Part shown: positions 28,334 through 36,896 of the stretch, piece by piece
Numbering within the stretch: the first letter of the stretch is position 1
How the letters are laid out: each line of letters starts with the position of its first letter
Source: Chelatococcus asaccharovorans
GTDB lineage: Bacteria > Pseudomonadota > Alphaproteobacteria > Rhizobiales > Beijerinckiaceae
Direction: 5' to 3'
Length of the DNA: 64,000 nucleotides
NCBI RefSeq assembly: GCF_003201475.1
Contig: NZ_QJJK01000009.1
Location: 1-64,000 of the forward strand
Program-made: the position numbers and the translations under genes
Notes under the pieces: generated by a model
The model's database searches: none
Seen by the model: the letters and a program-made list of their open reading frames with translations, nothing else
What the model was told of the DNA's origin: nothing

Positions 28334-29243
28334 GGGAGCCCCGCCTGTTGACCATTCCGTAGTAGAGGCCTGCACAGAGCATCGAGATCAACAAGACGCC
28401 GACGCCAAGCGCCGCGGCGCTGCCGGGATGGAACATCTGAAACATTTCCAGATAGCTGCGCAGCACGATGGTTTCGCTGCAACCGGCGGGACCGCCGCCG
28501 GTCAGAAGGTAGATGGCCGTGAAGGAGCGGCCGAAACACCAGATCATCATCAAGAGCGTCAGCATGACCGTGGTGGACCTGACCCCCGGCAGGGTGACGT
28601 ACCAGAACGTCTGCAGCCGGGATGCGCCGTCCACCTTGGCTGCCTCGTAATGGGAGTCGGGGATGGACTGCAGCGCGGACAGCATCATGACGATGCCGAG
28701 CGGCAGAAGCTTCCAGATCGAGATACCCGTCAGCGAGATCAGTGCATTGGGACAGGCATTCAGAAAATCGATCACGAAACGGCCTCCTGTTGCCAGGGAC
28801 AGGAGGTAATTCAGCACGCCGATGTCGAAATTAAACAGCAGCGAGAAGATCAGGCTTGCGGCGACATAGGGGGTCGCCCAGGGAATGATGAAGATGGCGC
28901 GGATGAGTGCCCGGCCGGGAAAATGATCGTTCAGAAGAAGGGCGATGCCCAGTCCGAAGAACCAGACGAAGAAGACGTTGCCCAGCGTGTAGATGATCGA
29001 CGTGACGAGGAGCTGAAGGAAGCCGTCCTGTCCGATGATCCTCGCATAATTGGCAAGTCCGACGAAGGCAACATTTCGCCCCATCGTGTCGGAATAGAGG
29101 CTCATTTGCAGGGTCTGCCATATAGGGACCAGAAACACTGCGATGAGCGAGGCAATACAGGGCCCCAGGAAGAGCCACAGATGCATGTTCGGCCATGAAC
29201 GGAAGGCCTTGGCGGGCGACGATTCTGAGACAGCAATGGACAT
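28323..29243 (-). CDS. ABC transporter permease, MalF/CUT1 type
   Basis: The 306-residue permease has a cytoplasmic N-terminus, about six membrane segments and the EAA-like loop YEAAKVDGASRLQTFWYVTL. It follows the solute-binding-protein gene by 54 bp and overlaps the MalG-type permease gene. The two permeases form the channel. Confidence 0.88.
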   Translation of the reverse strand: MSIAVSESSPAKAFRSWPNMHLWLFLGPCIASLIAVFLVPIWQTLQMSLYSDTMGRNVAFVGLANYARIIGQDGFLQLLVTSIIYTLGNVFFVWFFGLGIALLLNDHFPGRALIRAIFIIPWATPYVAASLIFSLLFNFDIGVLNYLLSLATGGRFVIDFLNACPNALISLTGISIWKLLPLGIVMMLSALQSIPDSHYEAAKVDGASRLQTFWYVTLPGVRSTTVMLTLLMMIWCFGRSFTAIYLLTGGGPAGCSETIVLRSYLEMFQMFHPGSAAALGVGVLLISMLCAGLYYGMVNRRGSHAE

Positions 29244-29260
29244 GGGCAGCCTTCCTTGCC

Positions 29261-29290
29261 GCCAGGCGACCGTTTCGGCCGCCCGGTGGC
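29261..29290 (-). other. Imperfect stem-loop between binding-protein and permease genes
   Basis: GCC, GGCG and CC blocks at 29261-29271 pair with GG, CGCC and GGC blocks at 29277-29290, interrupted by mismatches. Like the hairpin at 2675-2712 it lies directly after a binding-protein gene and may set expression ratios; this is inference. Confidence 0.35.
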
Positions 29291-29297
29291 GACAGCT

Positions 29298-30617
29298 TTA
29301 CCTCTTGGTTGCCATGAATGCGACAAGATCCGACTGGATCAACTTGGTCGTGTCCTGCGCCGAAACGCCGCCGAACAACATCGCTTCGATGCGCTTGCCG
29401 ATGATCGCAATGATATCACTGCCATATTGCTCGACGCCTGCGGGTGCGTAGCTAACCGCCTCGGAAGCAAGCGTATTGAAAGTCTCGAACCATGGATTGG
29501 ACTTGAGGTAGGCGGCGGGAATCATGTTCTTGCGGCCCGGAATGACGCTTGCCAGCTCGACGAGACGTCCCTGCCACTTTTCCTGAAGCAGCGTCATCAG
29601 GAACTTGGCAGTTTCTTCCTTGTTCTGCGAGCTCTTCGGAATGGCGAGGAAACTCGTCACGGTGATCGGCTTGCCGTTGCCCAGCATCAGCGGCACCGTC
29701 GTGATATTCTTATAGGTTTCCAGGTTGCCGGCCTGCGTGACGGCGGCCATGAACGGACCCGCGGCATACATGGCAATCTTGCCGTTGACGAACATCGGCC
29801 GGAAGACTTCGAATTTGGCGCCCTTCGGAACCAGGTTCTGGTCGACGACCGACTTATAGAACGTCAGCGCCTTCAGCATTTCAGGCGTATCTGCCGACGG
29901 CTTGCCATCGGTGAAAAATCGCGCGCCGAAGCTCGCGACGATCGGAGCATATTCTAGGAACTGCTGCGACGCGGAGCCGGAATAGGCAGAGAGCGCCAGG
30001 CCGAAGGTCTGTTGCTTGGGGTCACGCAGCGCCTTGACGATTTTTTGGAAATCCTCAAAGTTCTTAGGCAGCTCAAGGCCGGCGGACTTGAGCATCTGGG
30101 TATTCACGAACAGCGCGCGCGGATTCGAAGCGAACGGAATCCCGTATATCTTGCCGTTGCTGACTGCGAGCTGCTCCGGCGCGATGAAGTCTTCGAGCTT
30201 CAATCCGGCAGCGTCCAGATAGGGATTAAGCGGCTCGAGCAGGTCCGCATCGATATAGCGCTTGAAGTCGGGATCGAAGGCGGTGAGAACATCCGGGGCA
30301 TTGCCCGAGGAAATATCGACGAACATCTGGTCGGCGAAGGATGAATAGGGGATAAAGGTATCCTTGACCTTGATCCCCGGATTATTTTTCTCGAAATCCG
30401 CCTTCAATTCTTTCATGAAGGCGCCATAGGTCGGTTCCGTCCATTGGAAGGACGGATAGTTGATTTCACCCGCATCGGCCGCCGAAACTCCCAGAAGGCA
30501 TGCCAGTGCCGTGGCGGACGCCAGCCGGCCGATGACGGCGGCAAAGCGCGAGGGGCGGCGAACTCGCCCGGATCGGGATATGTGTGATTCCCAGTGCTGA
30601 CTGACCATGTTGTTCAT
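29298..30617 (-). CDS. ABC transporter extracellular solute-binding protein, family 1
   Basis: The 439-residue binding protein has a long N-terminal region ending in a signal peptide (LASATALACLLGVSAADAG, cleavage near residue 52), then a sugar-type binding fold (FIPYSSFADQMFVDISSGNA). Several in-frame ATGs lie at 30608-30629; I place the start at 30617, and 30608 is also possible behind GGGGATGAAC. It heads the transporter genes. The ligand is unknown; context with aromatic catabolism and an amidase suggests it need not be a sugar. Confidence 0.85.
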   Translation of the reverse strand: MNNMVSQHWESHISRSGRVRRPSRFAAVIGRLASATALACLLGVSAADAGEINYPSFQWTEPTYGAFMKELKADFEKNNPGIKVKDTFIPYSSFADQMFVDISSGNAPDVLTAFDPDFKRYIDADLLEPLNPYLDAAGLKLEDFIAPEQLAVSNGKIYGIPFASNPRALFVNTQMLKSAGLELPKNFEDFQKIVKALRDPKQQTFGLALSAYSGSASQQFLEYAPIVASFGARFFTDGKPSADTPEMLKALTFYKSVVDQNLVPKGAKFEVFRPMFVNGKIAMYAAGPFMAAVTQAGNLETYKNITTVPLMLGNGKPITVTSFLAIPKSSQNKEETAKFLMTLLQEKWQGRLVELASVIPGRKNMIPAAYLKSNPWFETFNTLASEAVSYAPAGVEQYGSDIIAIIGKRIEAMLFGGVSAQDTTKLIQSDLVAFMATKR

Positions 30618-30738
30618 CCCCATTATCATTGTTGTAGATCGTATGGCGCTGCGCGCATGTGCCGCGTGAAGCGTCTTGTCGGTTTCGGCCATCTCAGCGG
30701 TTCGGCCCGCGCGATTTTGGCGGCGGGCCGGTCGCGCG

Positions 30739-31314
30739 TTAGTCCTTGATATCCATGAGCGTCGACGAGCGCGGAATATTCTCCGCCCAGCCGGAGGGCA
30801 GCGGCGCGATGAAGACGTTTTCCGTGCGGTATCGCGACATCTTCCAGACGCCATCCACCTTCTTGAAGGCGTTGAAAAGACGGCTCGAGCGCAGCACAGA
30901 TGATCCGTCGCTGAAAATCCAGGGTTGGAAATGCACCCATTTACCTTCCGCCCTATCTCCGGTCACCGTAATGTGCTCAGAGGTGAGATAATGGCAATTG
31001 AGGAGCATTTCGGGCTCGCGCGGCTGGAAGAAACCGGTGAAGTGCTTGATCAGGCCTTCCCGGCCTGAACTGAAGCCGAACTGGTTCTCGTAGTAGGGAC
31101 CGACGCCTTCCCAGGTTGCGTCGTCGGAAAACAGATCGACGATCAGGCCGATCCGATCCGCATTACTCACCCCAAGTTCCGGCAGAGGAACGTCGCAAAG
31201 GAGCATGTAGCGGCTGATGATGCGGCGAATGTCCGCCTCCGCGGACAGTATCTCGACCTTTTCCGTCAGGGTCTTGAGCTGATGCTCGATCTTTTCGTCC
31301 AGTGTCATCTGCAT
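30739..31314 (-). CDS. SnoaL-like (NTF2-fold) protein
   Basis: The 191-residue protein has an NTF2/SnoaL-type cone fold: an N-terminal coiled stretch (EHQLKTLTEKVEILSAEADI), RIISRYMLLCD, DLFSDDATWEGVG, and a C-terminal strand GVWKMSRYRTENVF. The fold occurs in polyketide cyclases, isomerases and ring-hydroxylating dioxygenase beta subunits; here no alpha subunit is adjacent. It is 13 bp downstream of the ABM-domain gene and 121 bp upstream of the binding-protein gene, so it is probably cotranscribed with both. Confidence 0.78.
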   Translation of the reverse strand: MQMTLDEKIEHQLKTLTEKVEILSAEADIRRIISRYMLLCDVPLPELGVSNADRIGLIVDLFSDDATWEGVGPYYENQFGFSSGREGLIKHFTGFFQPREPEMLLNCHYLTSEHITVTGDRAEGKWVHFQPWIFSDGSSVLRSSRLFNAFKKVDGVWKMSRYRTENVFIAPLPSGWAENIPRSSTLMDIKD

Positions 31315-31327
31315 TTTATACTCGCTT

Positions 31328-31624
31328 TCAGGTCCGGCCGAGGAACGTGATCTCGACGTCTCGGAGAAGATAGTCCATCCGGACAGCCCAGAATTTCTGG
31401 AAGGTCTCTGAGTTGAAGTGCTTGTCCAGCGCGGCCTGATCAGCCCAGCGCTCGTAGAAGAAGAACACCGATGGGTCGTCCTTGAGGCAGTGCAGCTCAT
31501 AGGCTTCGCACCCCTCCTCAGACGGCGTTTCCTTGGCGAGAACCGCAAGCTGCGCCTTGAGCTCATCGCGTTTTTCAGGCTTGGCATACTGATATGCGAT
31601 CAATGCAACGGTTTTGTCCGTCAC
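31328..31624 (-). CDS. Antibiotic biosynthesis monooxygenase (ABM)-domain protein
   Basis: The 98-residue dimeric ferredoxin-like protein matches ABM/YgiN-type quinol monooxygenases: VALIAYQYAKPEKRDELKAQ, ETPSEEGCEAYELHCLKDDP and FFFYERWADQAALDKHFNS. The start is GTG at 31624 behind GGGAGACAAC. Relatives oxidise hydroquinones without cofactors, or act as isomerases, so a role in hydroquinone/hydroxyquinol chemistry is attractive but unproven. Confidence 0.82.
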   Translation of the reverse strand: MTDKTVALIAYQYAKPEKRDELKAQLAVLAKETPSEEGCEAYELHCLKDDPSVFFFYERWADQAALDKHFNSETFQKFWAVRMDYLLRDVEITFLGRT

Positions 31625-31758
31625 GGGTTGTCTCCCATCCCTGAATGTTGTCGGCAGATTTGCATCGATGGCGAGAACCCCTCCGGCCTTGGCCAGGTCC
31701 GGAAATGGTGCCTGCAGGACGGATGATAGGAAAATCCCGCGCGGCGAGTTTCGTCATT

Positions 31759-31775
31759 ACATCCATTTTGGATGT
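31759..31775. promoter_or_regulatory. 17-bp palindrome upstream of the ABM-SnoaL-transporter genes
   Basis: ACATCCA (31759-31765) and TGGATGT (31769-31775) form a perfect inverted repeat around TTT, 135 bp upstream of the ABM-domain start codon. This is the size of a dimeric repressor site. The remaining part of 31625-31923 holds no gene I can support. Confidence 0.45.
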
Positions 31776-31923
31776 TTTGCCGCCAGCTGCCGCGGCGCCC
31801 GGGTCAGCAACGGGCGTGACGTTGCATTGCGCACGGATCATCGCGGCAGTGAGGGGCTGCGCGTTTCATTTTCAAGCGATTGCCGCAACGGGATCGCGCG
31901 CGATCCGGCGTGCTCGGCGAGGC

Positions 31924-33048
31924 TCAGTCAGCGGCAAGCCATTCCGCGATGGCGCAAAGAAGCGCGTCATCCCCTTTGCGCCCGACGAGCTGGAGACCTG
32001 CCGGCAAGCCCTCGGCTGTCACGAGCGGCACGACCAGTGACGGATGGCCCGAAAGATTGAAGGGGCGGAGAAATCGGGTCAGGGGCAAGACGGCCGAGGG
32101 ATCGCGCGCCTCCTCCAGTGTCGGGGGAGCAACCGGCATGCTCGGCAAGACCAGGGCGTCGACATCCTCAAGAAGCCGGTCGACATCCGCGCAGAAATGT
32201 CTTCGGACGCATTCCGCTTCCGCGACCTCAGCGTCCGTCGTCTTGGCAGCCGCCAGTATTCTGGCCCGCACATCCGCTCCGATCCCTGTGGCCGCGATCG
32301 CGAGATGTTCAAATGCGGCTGCGGTTTCTCGATTGATGATCACGAGCCCGGCCCGATAGGCATCTTCCAACCCTTCGAGCCGCGTTCGCGGCATTGCGCC
32401 GGATGCGCAGGCTGCGGCGAGCGCGATGTCCAGCGCCGACGTTATGGCAGGGGCGGCCTCGACGTCGATGCGGCGTAGTTTGGGTGCATGGCGCAGGAGG
32501 CGCGGATCGAATGTGCGATCCATCCTGGTCATGGCCTGCGTCAGCATCGCGGCCGATCGGGCGAACGGCCCGATACAATCCAGCGAGCTTGCTGCCGGCA
32601 TCGCTCCGATCCTGCTGATCCGCCCGAATGTCGGCTTCAGGGCGAAAACGCCGCAGCAGGTGGCCGGTTGGCGGATGGATCCGCCGGTGTCGGTGCCGAT
32701 CGAGAAATCGCAAAGCCCGGCGGCGACCGCCGTGGCCGAACCCGACGACGAGCCGCCAGGGATCCGATCGGGCCAGCGAGGATTGATCGGGGTCCCGAGA
32801 TAGGCATTGACGCCGGTCATGCCGAAGGCCAGCTCGTGCATGTTCGCGCGACCGATGATCCGACAGCCAGCCTCGAGAACCGCCTCTACCACATCAGCAT
32901 GACATGCGGCGGGCTGCGATGTTTCCAGGGACGCGGAACCGCTGCGCGTCGGCATGCCGGCAATCGCGATACATTCTTTGACGACGAGCGTCGGTCCCCG
33001 ATCGCCGAGGGACAAGGCCGTCGTAATTGAGCAGGCTTCTCGTTGCAT
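31924..33048 (-). CDS. Amidase-signature family hydrolase
   Basis: The 374-residue enzyme has the Ser-cisSer-Lys triad of amidase-signature hydrolases: K24 (VVKECIAIAG), cis-Ser around S101 (GGSSSGSA) and nucleophile S124 (GTDTGGSIRQPA). It is shorter than GatA-type amidases (about 450-490 residues), but both ends look natural. It hydrolyses an amide of unknown identity. On the same strand as the transporter genes, it could release an acid from an imported amide. Confidence 0.85.
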   Translation of the reverse strand: MQREACSITTALSLGDRGPTLVVKECIAIAGMPTRSGSASLETSQPAACHADVVEAVLEAGCRIIGRANMHELAFGMTGVNAYLGTPINPRWPDRIPGGSSSGSATAVAAGLCDFSIGTDTGGSIRQPATCCGVFALKPTFGRISRIGAMPAASSLDCIGPFARSAAMLTQAMTRMDRTFDPRLLRHAPKLRRIDVEAAPAITSALDIALAAACASGAMPRTRLEGLEDAYRAGLVIINRETAAAFEHLAIAATGIGADVRARILAAAKTTDAEVAEAECVRRHFCADVDRLLEDVDALVLPSMPVAPPTLEEARDPSAVLPLTRFLRPFNLSGHPSLVVPLVTAEGLPAGLQLVGRKGDDALLCAIAEWLAAD

Positions 33049-33275
33049 GGCGCGCCATCGGCTAATGTTGATGGCGCGGCATCTTATTCCTCTTCGGTCG
33101 CTGCTTCAGCCGAACTTCATCCAAAATCGACAATGCCGGGCGTCAGGCTGACAGGGGTGGATGAACGAACCGCCATCAGCGGCCTCGTCGCCGAGACCGG
33201 ATCTCGGCAATGATCCGTTGCTCCATCATGAAAGTCGTGACGGGACAGGCCGGCGGAGCCTTGACGAGGCAGGTG

Positions 33276-33292
33276 ACAATGTCCTGCATTGT
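33276..33292. promoter_or_regulatory. Inverted repeat in the amidase / Dpp-ATPase divergent region
   Basis: ACAATG (33276-33281) and CATTGT (33287-33292) flank a 5-bp spacer. A further partly symmetrical TGCCACATTTGTG follows. The 378-bp region 33049-33426 otherwise holds only a possible 11-codon leader frame (33395-33430). Confidence 0.35.
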
Positions 33293-33426
33293 ATGCCACA
33301 TTTGTGAAGGTCCTTGTGGGCCCGCATGAAATCGCTGGCTTCGCTTCAAGGCTGAAGTCTTCAATCAAGAGAATTTCGCTTGCCGGAGGGGCACGTGAAG
33401 GTATTGAGCGCAAACGGGGTGACTTC

Positions 33427-35295
33427 GTGAGTGATAGTGTGAACAAGGCCGGGGTCAAACCCGTCATCTCCGTCGCGAACCTGACCACGTCCTTTATTGT
33501 CGAGGGTCAGCTTCGCCCCGTGGTGCGCAATATCTCCTTTGATGTAGCGCCGCGCGAAACCGTTGCTATCGTTGGCGAATCAGGCTCCGGCAAGAGCGTG
33601 ACCGCCCTGTCGATCATGCGCCTCATCTCCGCGTCGAGCGGTCGCGTCGAGGGATCGATCCGCCTCGGCGATCGCGACCTCCTGACGCTTCCCGAACATG
33701 AGATGCGCAAGATTCGCGGCAACGACATCGCGATGATCTTCCAGGAGCCGATGACATCGCTCAATCCGGTGCTGACGATCGGCTATCAGATCGCCGAAGC
33801 CCTGATGCTGCATCGCGGCATGTCGCATAGCGAGGCCAAGGCGGAGACGATCCGCCTCCTCGAGAAGGTGCGCATCCCCGCCGCGAAGTCCCGCTTCGAC
33901 GAATATCCACATCGTTTCTCCGGCGGCATGCGTCAGCGCGTGATGATCGCCATGGCCCTTGCGTGCAAGCCGAAGCTTCTCATCGCCGACGAGCCGACGA
34001 CCGCGCTCGACGTGACCATCCAGGCCCAGATCCTTGATCTCATCAAGATCCTGCAGGATGAGGAGGGCATGTCCGTGCTCTTCATCACCCACGACATGGG
34101 CGTGGTGGCTGAAATCGCCGACCGCACAGTGGTGATGTACAAGGGCGAGGCCGTCGAGAGCGGCAATACCGATGACATCTTCGCGCGCCCGAAACATCCC
34201 TATACGCGGGCGCTCCTGTCGGCCGTGCCGCGCCTCGGCTCGATGGAAGGCCATGCGCGTCCGATGCGCTTCCCCGTCGTCGACAAGGCTACGGGCGAGT
34301 CGGACGTGCCGGTGGAGACGCCGGATACGGTCAACGAGAAAGAGCGGCCGGTGCTCGAGGTCAAGAACCTCATCACCCGCTTCGACATCCACTCCGGGCT
34401 GTTCGGGGGCGTCTCCGGCCGCGTGCATGCGGTGGAAAACGTATCGTTTACGGTCAAGGCCGGCGAGACGCTGGCGCTTGTGGGTGAATCCGGTTGCGGC
34501 AAATCGACGACCGGCCGCTCGATCGTCCGGCTGGTCGAGCCGAATTCCGGCACGGTGATGGTCGACGGCCAGAACGTTCTGGACCTGAAGCGTGAGAAGC
34601 TGCGCGAGATGCGCCGCAACATGCAGATGATCTTCCAGGATCCTTTCGCGAGCCTCAACCCCCGCGCGACCGTCGGTGCGGCGATCGCCGAGCCGATCCT
34701 GACGCATGGCCTCGCCTCGAAGGCGCAGGCGCGCGAGATGACAGCGGACCTCTTGCACCGCGTCGGCCTGACCGCCGATATGGCGAGCCGCTATCCGCAT
34801 GAGTTCTCGGGTGGCCAGCGCCAGCGCATCTGCATTGCCCGCGCCCTGGCGCTGAAGCCCAAGCTGATCATCGCGGACGAGGCCGTCTCCGCGCTCGACG
34901 TGTCGATCAAGGCGCAGGTCGTCAACCTGATGCTGGACCTGCAGGAGAGCATGGGCCTCGCCTATCTCTTCATCTCGCATGACATGGCGGTGGTGGAGCG
35001 CGTCAGCCATCGCGTGGCGGTGATGTATCTCGGCGAGATCGTCGAGATCGGCCCGCGCGTTTCGGTGTTCGGCAATCCGCAGCACCCCTACACCAAGAAG
35101 CTGATGGCGGCGGTGCCGATCCCGGATCCGGCGCGGCGCGGCCAGAAGCACCCGGTCTCGAACGACGAAATCAAGAGCCCGGTGCGCCCTGCCGACTATG
35201 TCCCGCCGATCCGCGAATATCGCGAAGTGACGCCGGGCCACTTCGTCCAGGTCTGGGGCGCCGAGTGGGAGCCGAAGACCGCGCTCGCGGCTTGA
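33427..35295 (+). CDS. Fused dipeptide/oligopeptide ABC transporter ATPase (DppD-DppF type)
   Basis: The protein (622 residues from this start) contains two complete ABC ATPase domains: Walker [11 protein letters not shown] with signature [14 protein letters not shown], and Walker [11 protein letters not shown] with [14 protein letters not shown]. Each domain ends with an oligopeptide-transporter C-terminal extension, as in GsiA-like proteins. The frame is open to 33289, but similarity begins with VSDSVNKAG, so the GTG at 33427 is chosen. A leader frame with GGAGGGG ends in TGA overlapping this GTG. No dppABC genes flank it, so it is an orphan ATPase. A strong terminator follows. Confidence 0.9.
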   Translation: MSDSVNKAGVKPVISVANLTTSFIVEGQLRPVVRNISFDVAPRETVAIVGESGSGKSVTALSIMRLISASSGRVEGSIRLGDRDLLTLPEHEMRKIRGNDIAMIFQEPMTSLNPVLTIGYQIAEALMLHRGMSHSEAKAETIRLLEKVRIPAAKSRFDEYPHRFSGGMRQRVMIAMALACKPKLLIADEPTTALDVTIQAQILDLIKILQDEEGMSVLFITHDMGVVAEIADRTVVMYKGEAVESGNTDDIFARPKHPYTRALLSAVPRLGSMEGHARPMRFPVVDKATGESDVPVETPDTVNEKERPVLEVKNLITRFDIHSGLFGGVSGRVHAVENVSFTVKAGETLALVGESGCGKSTTGRSIVRLVEPNSGTVMVDGQNVLDLKREKLREMRRNMQMIFQDPFASLNPRATVGAAIAEPILTHGLASKAQAREMTADLLHRVGLTADMASRYPHEFSGGQRQRICIARALALKPKLIIADEAVSALDVSIKAQVVNLMLDLQESMGLAYLFISHDMAVVERVSHRVAVMYLGEIVEIGPRVSVFGNPQHPYTKKLMAAVPIPDPARRGQKHPVSNDEIKSPVRPADYVPPIREYREVTPGHFVQVWGAEWEPKTALAA

Positions 35296-35315
35296 TCGGC
35301 AGGCGGACATGCGAC

Positions 35316-35347
35316 AGGCCCCGGATCGCCGTGATCCGGGGCCTTTT
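35316..35347 (+). terminator. Rho-independent terminator after the fused Dpp ATPase gene
   Basis: AGGCCCCGGATC (35316-35327) and GATCCGGGGCCT (35333-35344) form a perfect 12-bp stem with a 5-base loop, followed by TTTT. It lies 20 bases after the stop codon and is the clearest intrinsic terminator in the window. I see nothing further in 35348-35626. Confidence 0.9.
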
Positions 35348-35626
35348 CGTTGCGGTTCGCCGAACCGTGCAACCTGCGCGGCGCGCATGTGATCAGCGCG
35401 GCCAATGGCTACACCATTTCCCAAACGTCCTGACAAGAGAGGCGGGGAGGGCTGTCAGCTTGACGGCGGCCGGTCACGCGGGCAACGATCGGCAGATACT
35501 GGCGATTGTGGCTGCGGCCCGGAGGCGGCGGTTTCGAAGGCAGCATGACAAGCCGATGGGACACCAGATCATTCTGCCGTGCTCCGCCGGGCGGTTGATG
35601 CACAGGCTAATGACGGGGACGACGGA

Positions 35627-36133
35627 ATGAACGATGTAGCTGACGTCGCAGAGATGACCGCGGAGTTTCGCTCCGCCATGCGAACGCTCGCCGGGGCCGT
35701 CTCCGTGCTCACGGTGGGCGAAGGCGAGGATCGCAACGGTTTCACGGCCACCTCCGTCGCCTCCTTCTCCATGGAGCCACCGCGCATCACGGCCTTCATC
35801 AACAAGAACACGTCATCCTGGCCGATGGTCACGCGCTACCAGGCATTCGGTGTCAACATCCTCGCCGAGGATCAATCGGCAATCGCGGATCGGTTCGCCG
35901 GGCGGCATGGGACCAAGGGGCAGGACCGCTTCGCCGATGCGACGTGGATTACGGCCGTTACCGGCGCGCCGCTGCTTGTGGGCGCTCTCGTCGCAATCGA
36001 TTGCAGGCTCGAAGAGGCAATCGAGCGCCATACCCATGCCATCCTGATCGGCCAGGTCTGTGCGGTCAGGGTGGCCGATGCCAATGTCGACCCGCTCCTC
36101 TACTGGCATGGACGCTACCGCAGCATCCGGTGA
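35627..36133 (+). CDS. Flavin reductase (HpaC/DIM6-NTAB family)
   Basis: The 168-residue protein matches the flavin reductase-like domain of two-component monooxygenase systems: FRSAMRTLAGAVSVLTVGEG, GFTATSVASFSMEPPRI, and the C-terminal LIGQVCAV and LLYWHGRYRSI. It supplies reduced FMN/FAD to an oxygenase partner. No oxygenase component is adjacent; the hydroxyquinol genes 12 kb upstream would need one, so a functional link is possible but speculative. Confidence 0.87.
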   Translation: MNDVADVAEMTAEFRSAMRTLAGAVSVLTVGEGEDRNGFTATSVASFSMEPPRITAFINKNTSSWPMVTRYQAFGVNILAEDQSAIADRFAGRHGTKGQDRFADATWITAVTGAPLLVGALVAIDCRLEEAIERHTHAILIGQVCAVRVADANVDPLLYWHGRYRSIR

Positions 36134-36146
36134 GGGCTAACTGTGA

Positions 36147-36169
36147 TTGGGCCATCCGCATTGGCCCAA
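36147..36169 (+). terminator. Stem-loop after the flavin reductase gene
   Basis: TTGGGCCA (36147-36154) pairs with TGGCCCAA (36162-36169) around a 7-base loop, 13 bases after the stop. No T-run follows, so termination is plausible but not certain. A further AGCCGGC/GCCGGCT hairpin lies at 36234-36255. Confidence 0.45.
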
Positions 36170-36291
36170 GCGCATGCGTTATGGCCTGTGCCACGTATCT
36201 GCCGTTCTTCAGGCTGCAAGTTGTTCATAGTTCAGCCGGCAAAGCGTAGCCGGCTTGCCCCGATCGCGAAGCCGGCTATCATTGAAGGTTC

Positions 36292-36392
36292 ATGCCAGAG
36301 CAGGTCCGTCTGCTGCGGACGTGCGTCGTTCAAAAATAGGTGAGAAAATTCAATGATTTGGGTGGTGTCGGACGATTCCATTCGAGTCGGAT
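36292..36392. repeat. Dispersed intergenic repeat, copy 2
   Basis: This copy matches 613-718 in order and spacing of CCAGAGCA, GTCCGTCTG, AATTCA and GGACGATTCCATTC plus AGTCGGAT. Both copies lie in long gene-free gaps next to mobile DNA. Confidence 0.65.
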
Positions 36393-36530
36393 GTGTTCTA
36401 GACGGCTGCGCCTGCGCGCCGACCCTCGGGCTCCGTCGCCGCTTGCCGAAGCCTTGTCCTGCAGCGTCCGTGCTTGGACATGGTCCGGCAGGGGGGAGAA
36501 CCGGTGAGCCGCATTGGTAAGCAGAGTCTA

Positions 36531-36807
36531 GGGTCAGGACCCATTCATATGATGGAAATGGCGCCTGAAACGGCAAAGAGATGCCGAAAAGAGATTCCTG
36601 GAGAGACGCGAAGGTCGATGGGGTTCCATCGGCCGAGTGGCTCGACGCCGCAGGTCGCAGCCGTTTCGGCGTCCTTCGGATGTGGTCCATTTGGCCGGCA
36701 ACTGCGTCGCGGAGGGCTCGAAAGCCGAAAGGCTTCCTTCGCCTCCGCTTCTTCAATCCGGTCAAATGGCCTCACACCATTTCAACCAGATTAATGGGTC
36801 CTGACCC
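36531..36807. mobile_element. MITE-like element, 277 bp, with inverted ends and TA flanks
   Basis: The perfect terminal repeats GGGTCAGGACCCATT (36531-36545) and AATGGGTCCTGACCC (36793-36807) extend inward with mismatches to about 33 bp (shared GAAATGG). TA flanks both ends (36529-36530, 36808-36809), as expected for a TA-targeting transposition. The interior has no transposase-like frame, so it would need a transposase in trans. An 8-bp direct repeat GGTAAGCA also lies outside each end (36516-36523 and 36810-36817). The parent IS family is not identified. Confidence 0.75.
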
Positions 36808-36896
36808 TAGGTAAGCACAGTGTTTGTGTCACATTCCAGTGCCGCTGGGTCTCCCGCCAGCAGAACAAGATGCGCTGAGGAAAGTACAGTCCCGCC

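Noticed and set aside
33289-33426. N-terminal extension of the fused Dpp ATPase from an ATG at 33289
   Set aside because: The 46 extra residues do not resemble the family and overlap a likely operator; similarity starts at the GTG at 33427.
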